Counted from the stretch's first letter, positions 35,001 to 47,539 are shown. The stretch is DNA of 64,000 bases from Pristionchus mayeri (GCA_036245805.1 BTRK01000006.1:27656901-27720900); one strand, 5' to 3'. The notes: generated by a model from the letters alone, not told the origin. Numbers and translations are program-made.

Positions 35001-35672
35001 CAAACTTTGAATTTTTCAACGCCAAATTAATAATAACATTGAGAAAACTATTAAATCACATCGAGTTCCCATTGAATGTAATGTTAGGGTTCACTAGACA
35101 GAATTTGTTGTGATGCTACGCCAATATGACACCTTTGATGCGAAATATCGAAACATGAACCCATCTCGATTTTTGATTTTATATTTTTCTTAGATGTATG
35201 AAGGTATCTTTTTTCATTTTATGAAATAAAAATCCGCTGTAAGTTTCCTGCGTGATAGAGAAAACTTTTTTTGAAAGTTTCGGATTCAACATTTTTAGTC
35301 ATATCTTTTGAAGTTGGAATTATTTCAAAAAGTTGTCAACGTAAAAGTTGTTCAGAATAATTTTCTGCTCATTTTGAGCCCAGGGCGAGCTCTCTAGCTG
35401 ATCTGGGAACTGAAATACAGTGGAGCTAGGTACAAAACCGGAAATTTCCTAAAAGCCGGTTCTGGGACCTATCCCCTATATTTTTCGAAATAATCACTCC
35501 AGGGTATTACTACAACATAATAAGGATCTTATTCGAAATCAAAAATTTGAAAATGTTCTCGCACTCCTCCACTGGCTCGTGATACACGTGATAATACATT
35601 TCCTCTACAGACATTTTCCAAAGTTGTAATCCAAACTCATTTCATTTCAGAATCGTCCTTCCTCGCGTGTAA
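29031..35672 (+). CDS. lap-2: M17 family leucyl aminopeptidase, 521 aa
   Basis: Nineteen exons keep one frame: 29031-29044, 29089-29233, 29304-29367, 29489-29579, 30805-30868, 30958-31065, 31131-31259, 31354-31476, 31541-31609, 31714-31779, 31825-31896, 31950-32012, 32221-32279, 32361-32457, 32544-32624, 32746-32796, 32844-32960, 33020-33150, 35651-35672. The C-terminal half has the M17 signature: VGKGVTLDTGGCDLK (two lysines and the first metal Asp), CRDKYGAA (Asp), and YNTDAEGR (Asp, Glu and catalytic Arg). All residues expected for two-metal peptide hydrolysis are present. Length and sequence fit C. elegans W07G4.4 (lap-2, about 522 aa as I remember). The product would be a cytosolic N-terminal exopeptidase. 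The last exon supplies only GIVLPRV and a stop and lies beyond a 2.5-kb intron holding a 1.9-kb foldback. Without that splice, translation would stop at 33154. Confidence 0.9.
33699..35590. mobile_element. 1.9-kb foldback element in the last lap-2 intron
   Basis: The ends CACGTGTATCACGAG (33699) and CTCGTGATACACGTG (35590) are exact complements. Arms of about 0.8 kb follow each other with high identity through CCCTGGAGTGATTATTTCGA, TATCACGCAGGAAACTTACA and GTGTCATATTGGCGTAGCAT, to an unpaired centre of about 230 bp (34535-34765). Neither arm has a long open frame. It lies wholly inside the intron 33151-35650. Confidence 0.92.
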
Positions 35673-38287
35673 GGAGGGATGTTCAAATGTCGACCCACCC
35701 ATCAGTCGATACGGTGTTTACAGAAGTTCGACTCTACTAGCCTTATACTTTCACTTTGCTATCTTCTTGTTTTTTATCGCTTTGACGCGTATTAATGTTA
35801 TAGTCAACATGTCCCACTTTTCCTGGTGGTTCAAATTTTTCACTTTCACCGAGAGGCTCAATCAGTATATAATTAATGTCAAAGAAGAAGAAATGCCCGA
35901 GTTAAGGGCTAGTTCTAGTATTCTTTATTATACTACCTTTTATTGGTTCGATGTACCCCAACCAGAATGAGGATGGTTCCTTGATGACATTGTGTGTTAT
36001 CGGGAGGTTGTGGCATTATATTCAGTCTTGATAAAATATTGTACTCAATCAATTTGGCAGAGATCTCAATGGTTTCGTATCCAACAAATTATCTAAATTT
36101 TGGTTTGCTTGCGATAACGAAGAAATGCAAGTCAACATTCTATATATCTATCTATCCATCCTTCTCACCACATCATTCGATTATTGTTTCTCTTCCTCTT
36201 ACGAGTAGCTCCACCTCTCTTCTCAATCCTAATAAATATCTTAGGATAGTAGGGTCGCTCTCCAATCATTCCCTCCTCTCGCATTGCCAATTACGCAGTA
36301 GTTAGGTTTCTAGCAGCCGACAATTTGTAATTGGACTCGTTTTTCTCTTCTTTCTGACAATCAATTCACTTTCAAACAGTTAATGTCTAAATAACAAAAA
36401 AACATGGATCTGACCATTCTAAGAATCAATCATTGTTCGACTATAATTTCCGCAGTACTTGCTGATTCCCCATTCCGTTCCATCTTACAGTTACCCAACA
36501 AGGACGAAACCCTGATCTCACCCTGATCCCGTCGCGTGCACGAGAGAGTATGCAAAAGTGAGAGAGCGCGGATCATTTCCGGCTTTCTCTTAAGGCTATT
36601 ATTGATTTTTAGCATTTTTGCATATTCATTTTATATTAATTCAACCATCGGCTATCCGATGGAGGACAAAAAATAATGGGTCAATTTGTTGGGTAACTTT
36701 AAAACGACGTGAGAACCAAAAGATTAGGGAGATTCATCTAATGGGATTTGACCTCGTTCCCTCTTCCCATCCCCGTCTGGTATTATTTGCGAAGCTTCGT
36801 ATCTTGTTGGACGTTTCAAATGGTACGGCCAGTGCATAGTCCTTTTGGAGATGGCTCACATCTCACTGTGGTGAATGAGTTTCCTCTCGAATCCTTGATG
36901 ATTATTTTCTCTCATTCATCGTTACTCATGAATCTCTCCTATATCCTGCTTGTTTGTTCTCGCGAATGAGAAAGGAGCGGAGTGGAAATGAGTAAGCAGC
37001 TTGAGGAAGAAGGTGATGGATACCCCTCTAGTCTCTCTTTAGATGGCGGACGAGATTCAGCTCGAACAATGAGAAGGGAAGGTCTTATTGGATCTCGAGA
37101 GCACTTCGGGAGTCAAGCGTATCCCCCTAGCCCGTGGGAAGTCTCATCTGACTCTTGCGTGTTTATCCCCTCCCTCTTCCACTGCATCCGACTCCCTGAT
37201 TCGAGAATGACAGAATTTTAGTGGAACGGGCAGAGGAAGACAACTCTCCTTCTCCCACCCCTCCATTTCCTTCTTCTTTTCTCTTTTTCTCTCTCTCTGT
37301 AAAGTTCGATTTCCTCACTCTCGAGTATTTTTTTGCATTAAAGGCGGCTTCGATTTTCAAGTTTGTCCTTTGCAGCCTTGTTCTTTGTTCTTGGCTTATA
37401 AATGTGTGACTTGAGTTCTCTGCTCTGTTGCCATTTAAAAAAGTTCCGATTAATTGTACGATTGTATTCTCTCTTCTAATCATTCTGCTTCCTTTCCGTC
37501 ATTTTTTCTGCTTATCATCTTTATGTTAGGGAAATAATTCTCTATCTATTCATAATTCTCATCTTAATACCACCTATAACGCTAACTAGGGTTTGTTCCC
37601 AAATCTATGTAAAAATGTGACTTATTGAACCAGTTTGTTCGATTGATATTGAGGTTGCCCTGGGGCTAATTGGCCTCTTGTTCTCTTCGTTACCCCCTCG
37701 CGAAATACTCAATCTCTCTTCTCTTCTCTTAGCAACGCATTTGTTACACTTCACCCTTTTCAGCTTACTTTTCCCCCTGAAAGTGTTTAAAAGTTTAGCT
37801 TAATAGCGTATCATAATATTTTGTTACTATATTCTTCGGCTCATTGATCAGCTCATAATGATCTTCGGACTCGTTATCTTTCCCATCTGCCTGCAATATG
37901 ATCTGCCATTGTTCCCCCTTTGTCATGCATTTCCTCTCTTTCTACTTCTTCTCTCTCTCTTCCCATATGGATTTCTCCATGTTCTCAAACACGCGTAGAT
38001 CGAAGAGGACATCGGACATTCAAAGTTTGAGTGTGATTACATCGTTCCCTTATCAGAGGAAAGTGTGGAGAGAAGGAAGAGAGAACATAAGGACATCATC
38101 TGAGGAATCTGGTGATTTGTGTGGAATAGAGAGTAGAAGAAGGGATAGAGAGGCGGAGTGGACAGAACCGCGTGAATACACCAGTCCCTGCTGATAACGA
38201 CGAATCACTTCATTCATCGTTAGTCCGTGGTTGAATATCGTATTCATTTTTCACTTCAATCAATGACATTTTAGAATCGATAAGGGG
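35673..38287. other. intergenic; contains MITE copy C
   Basis: No gene was supported. The TTAA MITE lies at about 36486-36702. Open frames near 36980-37220 and 37900-38190 lack splice support. The stretch ends at the start codon of the coiled-coil gene (38288). Confidence 0.5.
36486..36702 (-). mobile_element. TTAA MITE, copy C
   Basis: The same inverted termini (CAGTTACCCAACAAGGACGA / TTGTTGGGTAACTTTAA) and interior as the copy at 1096, in opposite orientation. The left end has lost the TTAA (TTACAG instead), so this copy is old or was cut. Confidence 0.8.
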
Positions 38288-38818
38288 ATGTCCTTCTCGA
38301 CACCAGAGACTCCTTCGTCGGAAAGTGCTCTCGCAACGAGAGTCTCTCTCGAGAATGGACTACGGTATGAGATGGAGAAGAGAGTGCACTGCTCATACTC
38401 TCTTATTCACTTGCAGTTCCAAGCTGACTGGAATGGAGAACGCGATCGCTCGCGTCGCTTCAGTGAAGGCAAGACTGAGGAAGAATGCGGAGCAGGTACG
38501 GTAGTGGGAGGATACGGTAGTTGGCGAATATTGATGGATGGATGAATTCAGACTCGTCGTGATCTCTCCCTCTCCATTTCCACCCAGATGGAAGCACTTC
38601 GATTCAGGTTAGTTTAGATTTGGACGAAGAGGGAGAAGAGGGAGAATGCATCCTTAGTCTTCCTTGCAAGAAGAAGAGAACGAAGAAAAGAGAGGGGAGG
38701 AGGTGCCAATTGATCGAGACTCTCAGGGAGCAGCAACTGATTCGAGAATTGGAAGATGCAGTTCAGAAGAAGGAAAGCGTACTCGCATCTCAACAGGAGA
38801 ACCTAAATCTGCACATCG

Positions 38819-38865
<47 letters not shown>

Positions 38866-41800
38866 ATCTGTTTCCTTGAGGTGCCTGTCAGCAGTCTCTG
38901 GAATCACTCCGTCGTGCCTCTCCCAATTGCACCCAGCAGGATGTGGATGTGCACGAAATGCTATTCCGGTGAGTGGAAGGGAGGAGAAGAGAGGGGAATC
39001 GCTGATTGCAGTCTCTCTGCCGTCGACATGGAACCGAGATCGAATGACTACGTGGCACTCCAGGTAGGAAGGAGATCCCTTTGAGGGAAGAGAGAGGGGG
39101 AGATTGCAGGCAGATACAGTCTCCATGCGAGGAGTCATCTGTGAATGGGGGAAGATCGTGGTGGAGGGAGAAGAGAGGAGAGAGACGAGGAAGGTACCCC
39201 CCCCCCCTCCTCTCCATTGATGAGTGGTGGTTGTAGACGGGAGAGTCACTGCCTGTGGAGATGGAAGAGTACGACGATTCGCCTCTCGCTCACAAGTCAC
39301 TCATGTGGAATACCCATCGGAAGAGGGGAGAAGAGACGAAGAGAGAGGGCATCAGGACTGAGAATGTGGGGGTGAGTGGAGGAATGGAAGGGAAGGGGTA
39401 GGGACAAGAGTTCCTTCAGTCAGCAGTTCGTGATTGGCTGGCCAACACGCGTCCCTCTGCTCAGCAAGTACTCACTGCAGATATCGAACGGGTGATGGAA
39501 GATGTGGAACAGGTGAGGAGATCCCTCGAGAGACCCCCCCCCCCCCCCCCATATCGATACGTGCAAATGGTGACGGGGAATAGACGATGTTGGAGTCTTA
39601 TCAATACAAATGTGACGTGAATCGCCAGATGATTGACGAGATAGTTCGGAGTGTGAGCGAATTGAATTCCTTCCAGAAATCATGTGCGAATTCGTGTGAT
39701 TCGACCTTCGAAATCATTGATCCCTCTACTGTTTTCACTGCGACTCTCAAGGTGATTGGCAATGGAGGATTCCCTGCTCGTACTACTCCCGTTCCCTCAT
39801 CAATGACTCCCTTGCAGTCGTCGGATCGTCCCCTGGCAGACTGGCTTCCCCCCGTGGTGGAGAGAGATCTGAGTGAGTACTGGGCATCTCTCCATCTGGA
39901 TCCCCCCCAGTTCCCCTCTTCGAAGATGGAGGCACCCATCGAGCAGGTGAGAGAGGAGTGAGGGGAGCAATTGCTCACCACTAACTCGAGTGCCAAAGTA
40001 TAAGTTATATTCAATTACAATCGAGTTATGTTTCGGAACGTTGAGTTAACGCACTGAAATGAGAAAGAGCTCAAATTCTCTCTTGCTTCAAGGCCCCTTG
40101 CCGAGCATGAGCCAGATCTTTAAAAGGAGCAGCTTCAGTCTGCGAAAATATGACTTCAGACTCCTCTTCGTCGGCTGGTTTTATTGTGGTTTTCCTTCAC
40201 AATGGAAAATCTTTAAAAAACTAGTAAATGTATAATAATCCACAGTTCAATCAGCTCGTAATAGGAATAGTGAAAATGATAACGTCTCTTTTCAAACATC
40301 TATCATCTTTCAGACTCGAGAGCTTCTAAACGATTTTCTAATCCATTCGAGATACTAATTGATGGCCGAGATGCAATTGTGAAATGGATCGGGTTTATTT
40401 GAGTTTTCCCATGTCTAGGAGGCAGATGTAGGAATGAAATGAAGTGAGGTACCGGAATGGGAGAGGAAACCGGGAGATCGTTTGTACGCCCGTATGAGGT
40501 GGAGAGACGATGTAGAAAAGAAATATAAGATAAGAAGGCAGCATTGGATGAAAGGATGCAATGATACATTTAACGACTACATTGAATAGATTAGAGGCGG
40601 AGTCATGTAGTCATGGGGCAGGATGTTGAATTCTATCAGATTACAATCCCATGACAACCAAAATAGTGTTGTTGTGGACTTCCATGGAGTATCTTTCGAG
40701 TTGCTTCTACGAAAATACTTTTGAGTTTTGCACGTTCTAGGTTTTCATTCTCTTAAAATGAGCAAGGTCACAATCATACACCTATGAGCCCGGTTTCGTA
40801 AGAATCGGACCATGTACTGAAGGGTCTGGCACATCACTTTTTCGAAAACTTGTGGAAAGTGGTTCTCGAGTGTGCTGATTACCGTGGTAAACTTCATTTT
40901 GCACCATCTCGTTCGGTTTGACCAGGCTGCATATAGGCACTATGTGCCCTTCTCATTATAACTCAAGAACCGAATGGTGAATTTCCGCCAAACTTTCATA
41001 AGTCTATCATTAGTTCCAAACTAAGAGATTGGCATCAAATTTGCATATTTACCAAATACGCAAATTAATGAAAATTTGGTTCTCGAATATAAGGCCGAAA
41101 GCAAAGACGAGCTAGACGAGAAATGTTCGCCTTGACTAGGGGATCATTTTTCGTATGCTATGTACGGTATTATAACTAGACATATTTTTGCTATAAGTGA
41201 TTTTCCGACGATTTTCTCAGTCGTGAACAAAAAAAAAACAATGCTCGGAGAGTGTAGAATTAAAATGAGTTTCACTCTTCGAAACGACAAATTCAATTAA
41301 TATTGACCGGAACAAAGAAAATCATAGTCATTCTACACTCTCCGAGCATTTTTTGCGGTTCACGACTGAGAAAATCGTCGGAAAATCACTTATAGCAAAA
41401 ATATGTCTAGTTATAATACCGTACATAGCATACGAAAAATGATCCCCTAGTCAAGGCGCGCATTTATGTGTGCCCTTTAGCTCGTCTTTGCTTTCGGCCT
41501 TATATTCGAGAACCAAATTTTCATTAATTTGCGTATTTGGTAAAAATGAAAATTTGATGCCAATCTCTTAGTTAGGAACTAATGATAGACTTATGAAAGT
41601 TTGGCGGAAATTCACCATTCGGTTCTTGAGTTATAATGAGAAGGGCACATAGTGCCTATATGCAGCCTGGTCAACCCGAACGAGATGGTGCAAAATGAAG
41701 TTGACCACGGTAATCAGCACACTCGGCACTACACCGTATGAGAACTATGACGTCATGCCGCCTTTGATATATCAAAGGCGGCATGACGTCATAGTTCTCA

Positions 41801-44254
41801 TCCGACCTAGTGCCGCACACTCGAGAACCCCTTTTCGCAAGTTTTCGAAAATGTGCTGTGCCAGACTTTGTTCGACTCTTAGGAAAACGGGCTCCTATAT
41901 TAAAGAATATATGAGAGACTTTTTGACTCAGTGAACATATTTGTATTGGGGTGTCCAGTAATTTTTCAGAATTTGAACGTATCCTCCACAGCAACGATTT
42001 TCCATCACAAATGTCAATACTATTGAATAGAGCAACCATTGCCCAATCACACCTACCATGGAATTTTCAAGAGATGCTCTCCCCTTTTTTTAACAACCGT
42101 TTATGTAATGGATACTGGAGTCACCCAAGATCACGTTTTCGTCTATAATATTTTTCCTACACAGGACCGCATGGGTTTGATACCTCTAACTTGCTAATTT
42201 TAAAATACAAGATCATACAATTCTTTAAGTGGGCTTCACTTGTGCCATTCAGTTGCAGTTATTGATTGCTAGCACACATTACTGATCATGCTTAAAAACA
42301 AAAGTAGAGGTTCTTTCTTTGTGGGATCAAATCGAACCCCACTTTGAATATGCGCTAATTGGAGATGTTTTGTGGTACTCCATATTCCATTGTGCATTGA
42401 ACATTTGGCGAGCTTGGAAGGAAATATAATATCGATTATTTGTTTGATCATGAAATTTCATCGAAAATATGGAAATTATGATTCAGAATTTTTGAAATAT
42501 TTTATTGTTGCAGATAGAGCAGTTGACCGATTCCTTCCAAATTTTGTATATATATTTAGTAATTCATGCACTATAAAACTGTGGAGAAATTAGGATGATT
42601 TCATTAAGAATAAGCCTTTCGCAAAAAAAATAAAAATAGACAAAAACGTGATTTTGGGTGACTCCAGCATCCATTACATAAACGTTTGTTAAAAACAGGG
42701 GAGAAGAGCTGACGAAAATTTCATGGTATGTGCGATTGGGCAATGGTTGATCTATCAAATAGTGTTGGCATTTGTGATGGACAATCGTTGCTGTGGAGGA
42801 TACGTTCCTCCGAAAAAAAATTCTGAAAAATTTCTGGACACCCCAATACCCCCATCTGAATAAATTAGAAATTAAAAAAAATTTTTTTCGATGTTTCTTC
42901 ACGAGTTGACGCCCAATCATTCTAGAATTTGTGACACATAATCCATGGAATATTAGTGATTTTTTGAGACATCAGTGATTCAAATCGGTTTCGAAATGAC
43001 AAAATTCGAAATTTCAATTTAAATGTGTCCCATTTCGCAGAGAGTGATCTAGAACACTCCTGATGGGGGCACCCGAGCTATGCTCGTCGAGTACTACATG
43101 TAGGCACGTTATGGGCGATTTTGATTTTTCGCAAGCACATTTTCACACACAAAAAGTCTCATATTGTGTTCCGATGGAAATGAAGCACTGTTAAATGTGC
43201 ACGTTTTCGGAAAAAAATCGTTTGAAAAACATCCGTTCTAAATCCTATCTCGTTCATTTTTTTCTTTTTTCTGTTTAAATCTCAGTTCATTTTTTCCTAA
43301 TGAGAGCGATGTAGTTGTGCAGAGAGAGAGAGAGAGAGAGTACGATTCCTCCCTTGCAGTCTCCTTCTCTTCCCGCTCTTCGCACCCATCCTTCTCTCTT
43401 CGCCCCCACTGAGTGAGTCACTCGCCCATCACTATCTCCTCCCTGTTTTCAGAGTATAACAACATGAGTGTGTAGACCTTTTCACTTTCAGTTCCTCCTC
43501 TCCCTTCTGCCATCCTTCCCTCGCCTCTCCCTCCTCATCCACAACCACTGCCATTCCCTCGATGGCCTACCAGTTCGAGAGTATCATCGGGAGACTGATG
43601 AAGAGTAGAGACGAGGAGTGGTTGGCTGTGAGTTGCACGAGAAGAAGGAGAGAGAGAGTGAGAGAGCAATAACCTTTTCCTCACTCAAGAGACAATCTTA
43701 TATTGGCAGAATATAAATCGTTTGTGGACATGTAGCAGCTGAATCATTAATCCGATAAGTAGTGAGATGGTAGAGGGATGGATTGATTGCAGCCCTCGTC
43801 TTCATCTTCTCCTTCTTCATCATCTCTTCCTCCTCCCTCAGCCCCTTCCTCTTCTCCCTCTGATCCATCGAATACTCCAGTGATGATGAGTCACGCGGAG
43901 GCCATTGAGAGACTGGCAAGAGAGACTCACAGGGTCAGCCATTCATTCTTTCTATCGACGAGGAAGAAGGCAATTAAGATGCATTCCTATTATAATATTA
44001 TACCTGGAAGTATGTATATTTTGAGATGAAACTGGAAGCGGATATGCAGAATTGGTCGATATCGAATGGAAGTTCTTCCTTTGTCCATCCCTCTCCCACA
44101 GTATTATCAGGACCTCCCGTGGAGCTCGGAGATGAATGTGGGGTAAGGTATCATCCCAATTACAGTGATGATGGTTCTCATTCCTTGCAGGGAGTCTTCG
44201 ATCGAGGAGGAAAGAGAGGAGAGAAGTGGTTGGAGGCGACGAGCAGTTGAATGA
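38288..44254 (+). CDS. unrecognised coiled-coil protein, 460 aa
   Basis: Fourteen exons keep one frame: 38288-38364, 38417-38495, 38588-38607, 38727-38818, 38881-38968, 39012-39063, 39110-39193, 39237-39371, 39420-39512, 39584-39946, 43574-43627, 43793-43933, 44102-44142, 44191-44254. The N-terminus is Ser/Thr-rich (MSFSTPETPSSES). Heptad-like helices follow (MENAIARVASVKARLRKNAE; EQQLIRELEDAVQKKESVLA), then a middle part with DYVALQADTVSMRGVICEW, a Pro-rich segment (LADWLPPVVERDLSEYWASL), a poly-Ser/Pro linker and an acidic/basic tail (SSIEEEREERSGWRRRAVE). I recognise no family; a structural or scaffold role is a guess. The join 39946-43574 spans a 3.6-kb intron filled with two repeats; if it is wrong, translation ends at 39961 and a separate small gene could start at the ATG at 43562. 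Confidence 0.65.
40781..41898. mobile_element. foldback element, about 1.1 kb, in the coiled-coil gene intron
   Basis: The arms pair through CCTATGAGCCCGGTTT (40781) facing AAAACGGGCTCCTATA (41898), CGAACGAGATGGTGCAAAAT, GAATTTCCGCCAAACTTTCA and ACACTCTCCGAGCATT, to a centre near 41290. The right arm is interrupted by a nested 90-bp palindrome (41725-41814) that has no counterpart in the left arm. Confidence 0.88.
41725..41814. mobile_element. 90-bp palindromic MITE nested in the foldback, 8-bp target duplication
   Basis: GGCACTACACCG and its mirror CGACCTAGTGCC flank a nearly perfect palindrome (TGAGAACTATGACGTCATGC ... CTTTGATATATCAAAG). It is bordered by GCACACTC on both sides. The uninterrupted sequence at the corresponding place in the left arm (about 40872-40880) has this site only once. 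The 8-bp duplication suggests hAT-type mobilisation. Confidence 0.85.
41946..42846. mobile_element. TA-flanked MITE with about 200-bp terminal inverted repeats
   Basis: The element starts TTGGGGTGTCCAGTAATTTT and ends, reversed, TTGGGGTGTCCAGAAATTTT, with TA on each side. The arms match over about 200 bp (GTATCCTCCACAGCAACGAT, CATTACATAAACG). The centre is AT-rich without a transposase. TA target and end sequence suggest Tc1/mariner-type mobilisation. It lies in the 3.6-kb intron of the coiled-coil gene. Confidence 0.85.
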
Positions 44255-44583
44255 AGAGGGGGAGAAGGGCATTACTAATGCCATACATGCCATACATTAC
44301 CATCCATTCTTTCCACCATCTTCCTCACACCCTTTTTGTACCCTTTCTTTTGGAAATTTCATAAAATTGTCACAAATTGTATTAGGTCCAGATAATGTTT
44401 CTAGTCAAAAAAATTAATGGAGAAAACGTAAAAAAACGTGTCGATAAATGTACATTTTCTATTATCTTGATTCACTGTATTTCGTATGACTAGCCTTCGG
44501 CCTACGGCGCTGCGCGCGCCGGGACAGCTCTCTTTGTGCCGCGCGTACGAAATGATTCTTTATTAGCATCGAATATTGAGCCA

Positions 44584-46870
44584 ATGGATGGATTGCCATT
44601 TCATTGCCTTCTCTGCTCTCTCCTCGATCGGTCGATGGACAAGGAAGACCCCTCTATCACTGTTATCGTCCACACTACCGATGATAAGTCGTGTGTTTTC
44701 CCTCGCGTAGCCAGGGACATTCCCTTGTTTCTATAGGATCAAGTGGAACTACGACTTGGTAGTCAAGGTTTTCCCTGAGATTGTGGAGAAGAGTGATTCG
44801 AAATTCGATGGATACAATGGAGATCTGCACATGGAAGTTCCCCTCGCATCTCTCACTGTATTCATTCCCTTATCCACCTTAGTCTGACGTCCAATTGAGG
44901 TGAATTATCTGGCTGAAATATTCCTCGAACCAAAGAAGGAGATGAACTTCCATGCCATTGACGTTTGTCTGAGGGATCTCGCAGGTACCCCCCCCCCCTC
45001 TCCCACCTCCTCGCCCCTTCTCAGATCTCGTGGAATGGCGTCGAATTGCTCGTGAGCTGATCACTCGCATCCTTCCCTCTCTCAACTACAACAATTGCAT
45101 TTCCATCTGGAGACTCGCACGGAAGTTCGACCACTATCAGACGAGAAAAGTGAGGAGAAGGAGAGAGGAGGAGAGAGACCCCTTGACTCCAGCTCGAACG
45201 ATACATAACATACAATCTCGTGAAGAGAATATCTCGTGAATCCATTGACTTCTTTCGTCTCTCGAGTGATGAATTGATTCACTTCATCTCTTCTGATTCT
45301 CTCCATATTCACTCTGAAGACGATGTCGTCCATCTCATTGAAAGATACGTCAAATCACATGAGAATCACAGGTTTATCTCTCTCTCTCTGGTCTTTGATC
45401 TCTTCTCTCCTCCAGAAGTCATCTCTATCCTCTCTTCTACTCACACGTTCGTCTCCGATATGTCCGCAACCCCTCAGTGGTGAGTAGTTGCTCTTCTTCC
45501 TCCCTCTCTCTCTCTCCCTCTCAGTCTGCTTCTTCTCTCCAAGTGCTCCAATCGCACGGTCATTCCCAGAGGGGAGATCGTCTCCATAGGGATCTCTTCC
45601 TTCTCGTCGGAGGGACTGTCGATGGGAAGTATCAACCCCATCCTGCTTACTTCGATCATGTCAGTCCCCCTCCCCTCCATTGAATTCATTCACCTCTCTG
45701 CAGGGATGTTCTGTGTGGAGGGAACTGCAGATGATGCAATTGCCAGCCCCTCTGGTGTACCACGCAGTCACTGTACTCGATGGAATCGTGTATGTATTCG
45801 GGGGAGGAGACGCACAAGAGGCTTACTCCAAGAAGATGTACGCGCATCTCCCCCCTCCCCTCCCCTCCTCAACTCAGTATCTTGAGGTGGCGATTCGAGA
45901 AAGGAAATTGGAAGAGATGCGCGGATATGAACGACAACAGGGCGAATATGGGCAATATGGTGAGATGACCCGTCGGAATACCGTACTCATCCCTCTCTGT
46001 GATCCCTCTCAGGTAGTGACGTACAAGGGGAAGATCTATGTGTTTGGAGGGAATCAACACTTCGTTTCTCGTCTCTCATCTGCAGAGTGCTACGATCCTC
46101 AACTGGATACGTGGATTAGACTACCGTAGGAGGGAAGAGGGGACGATGGGAGACTCTTCCCTTCAGAGATATGCCCCACTCGAGGGCAGATGGGGCTGCC
46201 TGTGTACTAGGAGAGATGATATACGTGAGTGGAGGACTCTCCTCCAATAGGGTAAGAGAGGAAGGGAGACGAGGAGAAGGGAAAACACAGGTTCTCACTG
46301 ATATCGATGTCTATCTGCCCAAGGAGAGGGAATGGAGACCCGCGGGGAATATGCCCAGAGGGTTCTCAGGCCATTCAATGCTCAGTCAGGTACCGTACAC
46401 CCACGATTATTGTAGACTGTCTTATTCAGGAAGATTGTAGTGGCTCGTCCCTCTTCATTCTCGGAGGATATACGGGGATTGAGAGAGTTACGAGTGTATA
46501 CAAGAGAAAGAAGACACAAGGAAAGTGGACGGAGATGCCGGAAATGAATGCAGCCAGGTAAGGACAGTGAAGAGGAGGGGGGGGGGGGGGGGGTGAGGCA
46601 GCCTCCCCCCCCCCCAGAGTGATGACTGATTTTCAGATGCTCGTTGAGTGCCGTCCATTTCCATGGCAATGAGATGGTCGTGTTCGGAGGGAATGTAGGA
46701 AGAGGACCTTATGCTGAGAAGTGAGAAAGAGAGAAAGAGAGACTAAGAGGAAGAAATTGAGGTGGAATGGACAGTCGTGGGAGGTATTCAACAATGGAGA
46801 TGTGGATAGAGAAGGATCGAGAGTCATTCTCGTCCCTGATTTCTACCATGAAGTCAGAGAGAAACACTAA
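44584..46870 (+). CDS. BTB-BACK-kelch protein, 545 aa
   Basis: Fourteen exons: 44584-44690, 44737-44857, 44900-44984, 45025-45149, 45193-45479, 45572-45659, 45704-45837, 45887-45959, 46013-46125, 46167-46251, 46291-46389, 46430-46557, 46637-46720, 46762-46870. The frame is kept throughout. The N-terminal part is a divergent BTB-like region (ITVIVHTTDDKS ... DYNGD-type segment). A BACK domain follows (NNCISIWRLARKFDHYQTRK; FFRLSSDELIHFISSDSLHI). Then come about six kelch blades with GG pairs: LFLLVGG, IVYVFGG, KIYVFGG, MIYVSGG, LFILGGY, EMVVFGG. Such proteins usually present substrates to Cullin-3 ubiquitin ligases, or bind actin; the sequence cannot decide. The normal F-x-AHK BTB motif is not evident, so Cullin binding is uncertain. 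The start at 44584 is the weakest point; an upstream ATG is possible. An AATAAA lies at 46955. Confidence 0.85.
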
Positions 46871-47539
46871 TTGTTTAGACTATCTAAATTTTGTAGATCA
46901 ACGATTACTGATTATAATCAACAAACATGGAAACTCTAATATTCATAAGAAACGAATAAAGTGTATTTAGAAGTTGTATACGTGTATTGTTGTTGTAAGC
47001 CTGGCTGTTGTCTTCAATGTCTCTTCACTTCTCTCACTTTTATATTCTATAATAGAAGTAACAATATTACTTATCTAGTCGAGATACTGCAGATGGGAAA
47101 AATATGTGTCGATCATGTTTACGTATAATTGTATTATCTACATATAAGTTCTCCAGTGAGCACAATAAAAGATGGTTCCATGGTGGTTAATAGGGATGGC
47201 TATTCGGAGCAGAATTGCGATAGCGCTCGAGCGCTTTGTCTGAAGTTTTTGAAAATTGATTTTTTAATATTTTAGATATTTTTGGTGTTATTTTTCAAGA
47301 TTGTTTCAGTAACGCTGATTATGCAACTAAGTGGTAGAAAACATTTTTTCTTGGAAATTTATTCTTACTCTTCTAAATATAGTTAGTTCTTGAGCCCGCA
47401 TATGTAATATAAATACCGTACTCAGTGGCGAGTTTCATTAATCGCACACTCAAATTTGACCTCAAATGCATTCGCCTAATTATTGATTTAATGATTTGTT
47501 TTCGTCATATATATTGTGTATTGTCTGGGATTGCAGTTC
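46871..47539. other. intergenic spacer
   Basis: It contains the likely poly(A) signal of the kelch gene (AATAAA at 46955) and an AT-rich stretch. A TTGCAG acceptor ends 3 nt before the start codon of the next gene at 47540, suggesting trans-splicing. Nothing else was recognised. Confidence 0.55.

Noticed and set aside
38803..39300. 165-aa minus-strand frame over the coiled-coil exons
   Set aside because: It is the antisense shadow of a GA-rich spliced region; plus-strand exons have consistent phases.
41695..42148. Open frames around 41.7-42.1 kb
   Set aside because: They lie across the foldback arm, the nested MITE and the adjacent TA-flanked MITE.
43562..44254. Separate 103-aa gene starting at the ATG at 43562
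   Set aside because: The acceptor CTACCAG at 43573 joins the preceding coiled-coil exon in the same phase, so one gene is simpler; kept as an alternative in that entry.
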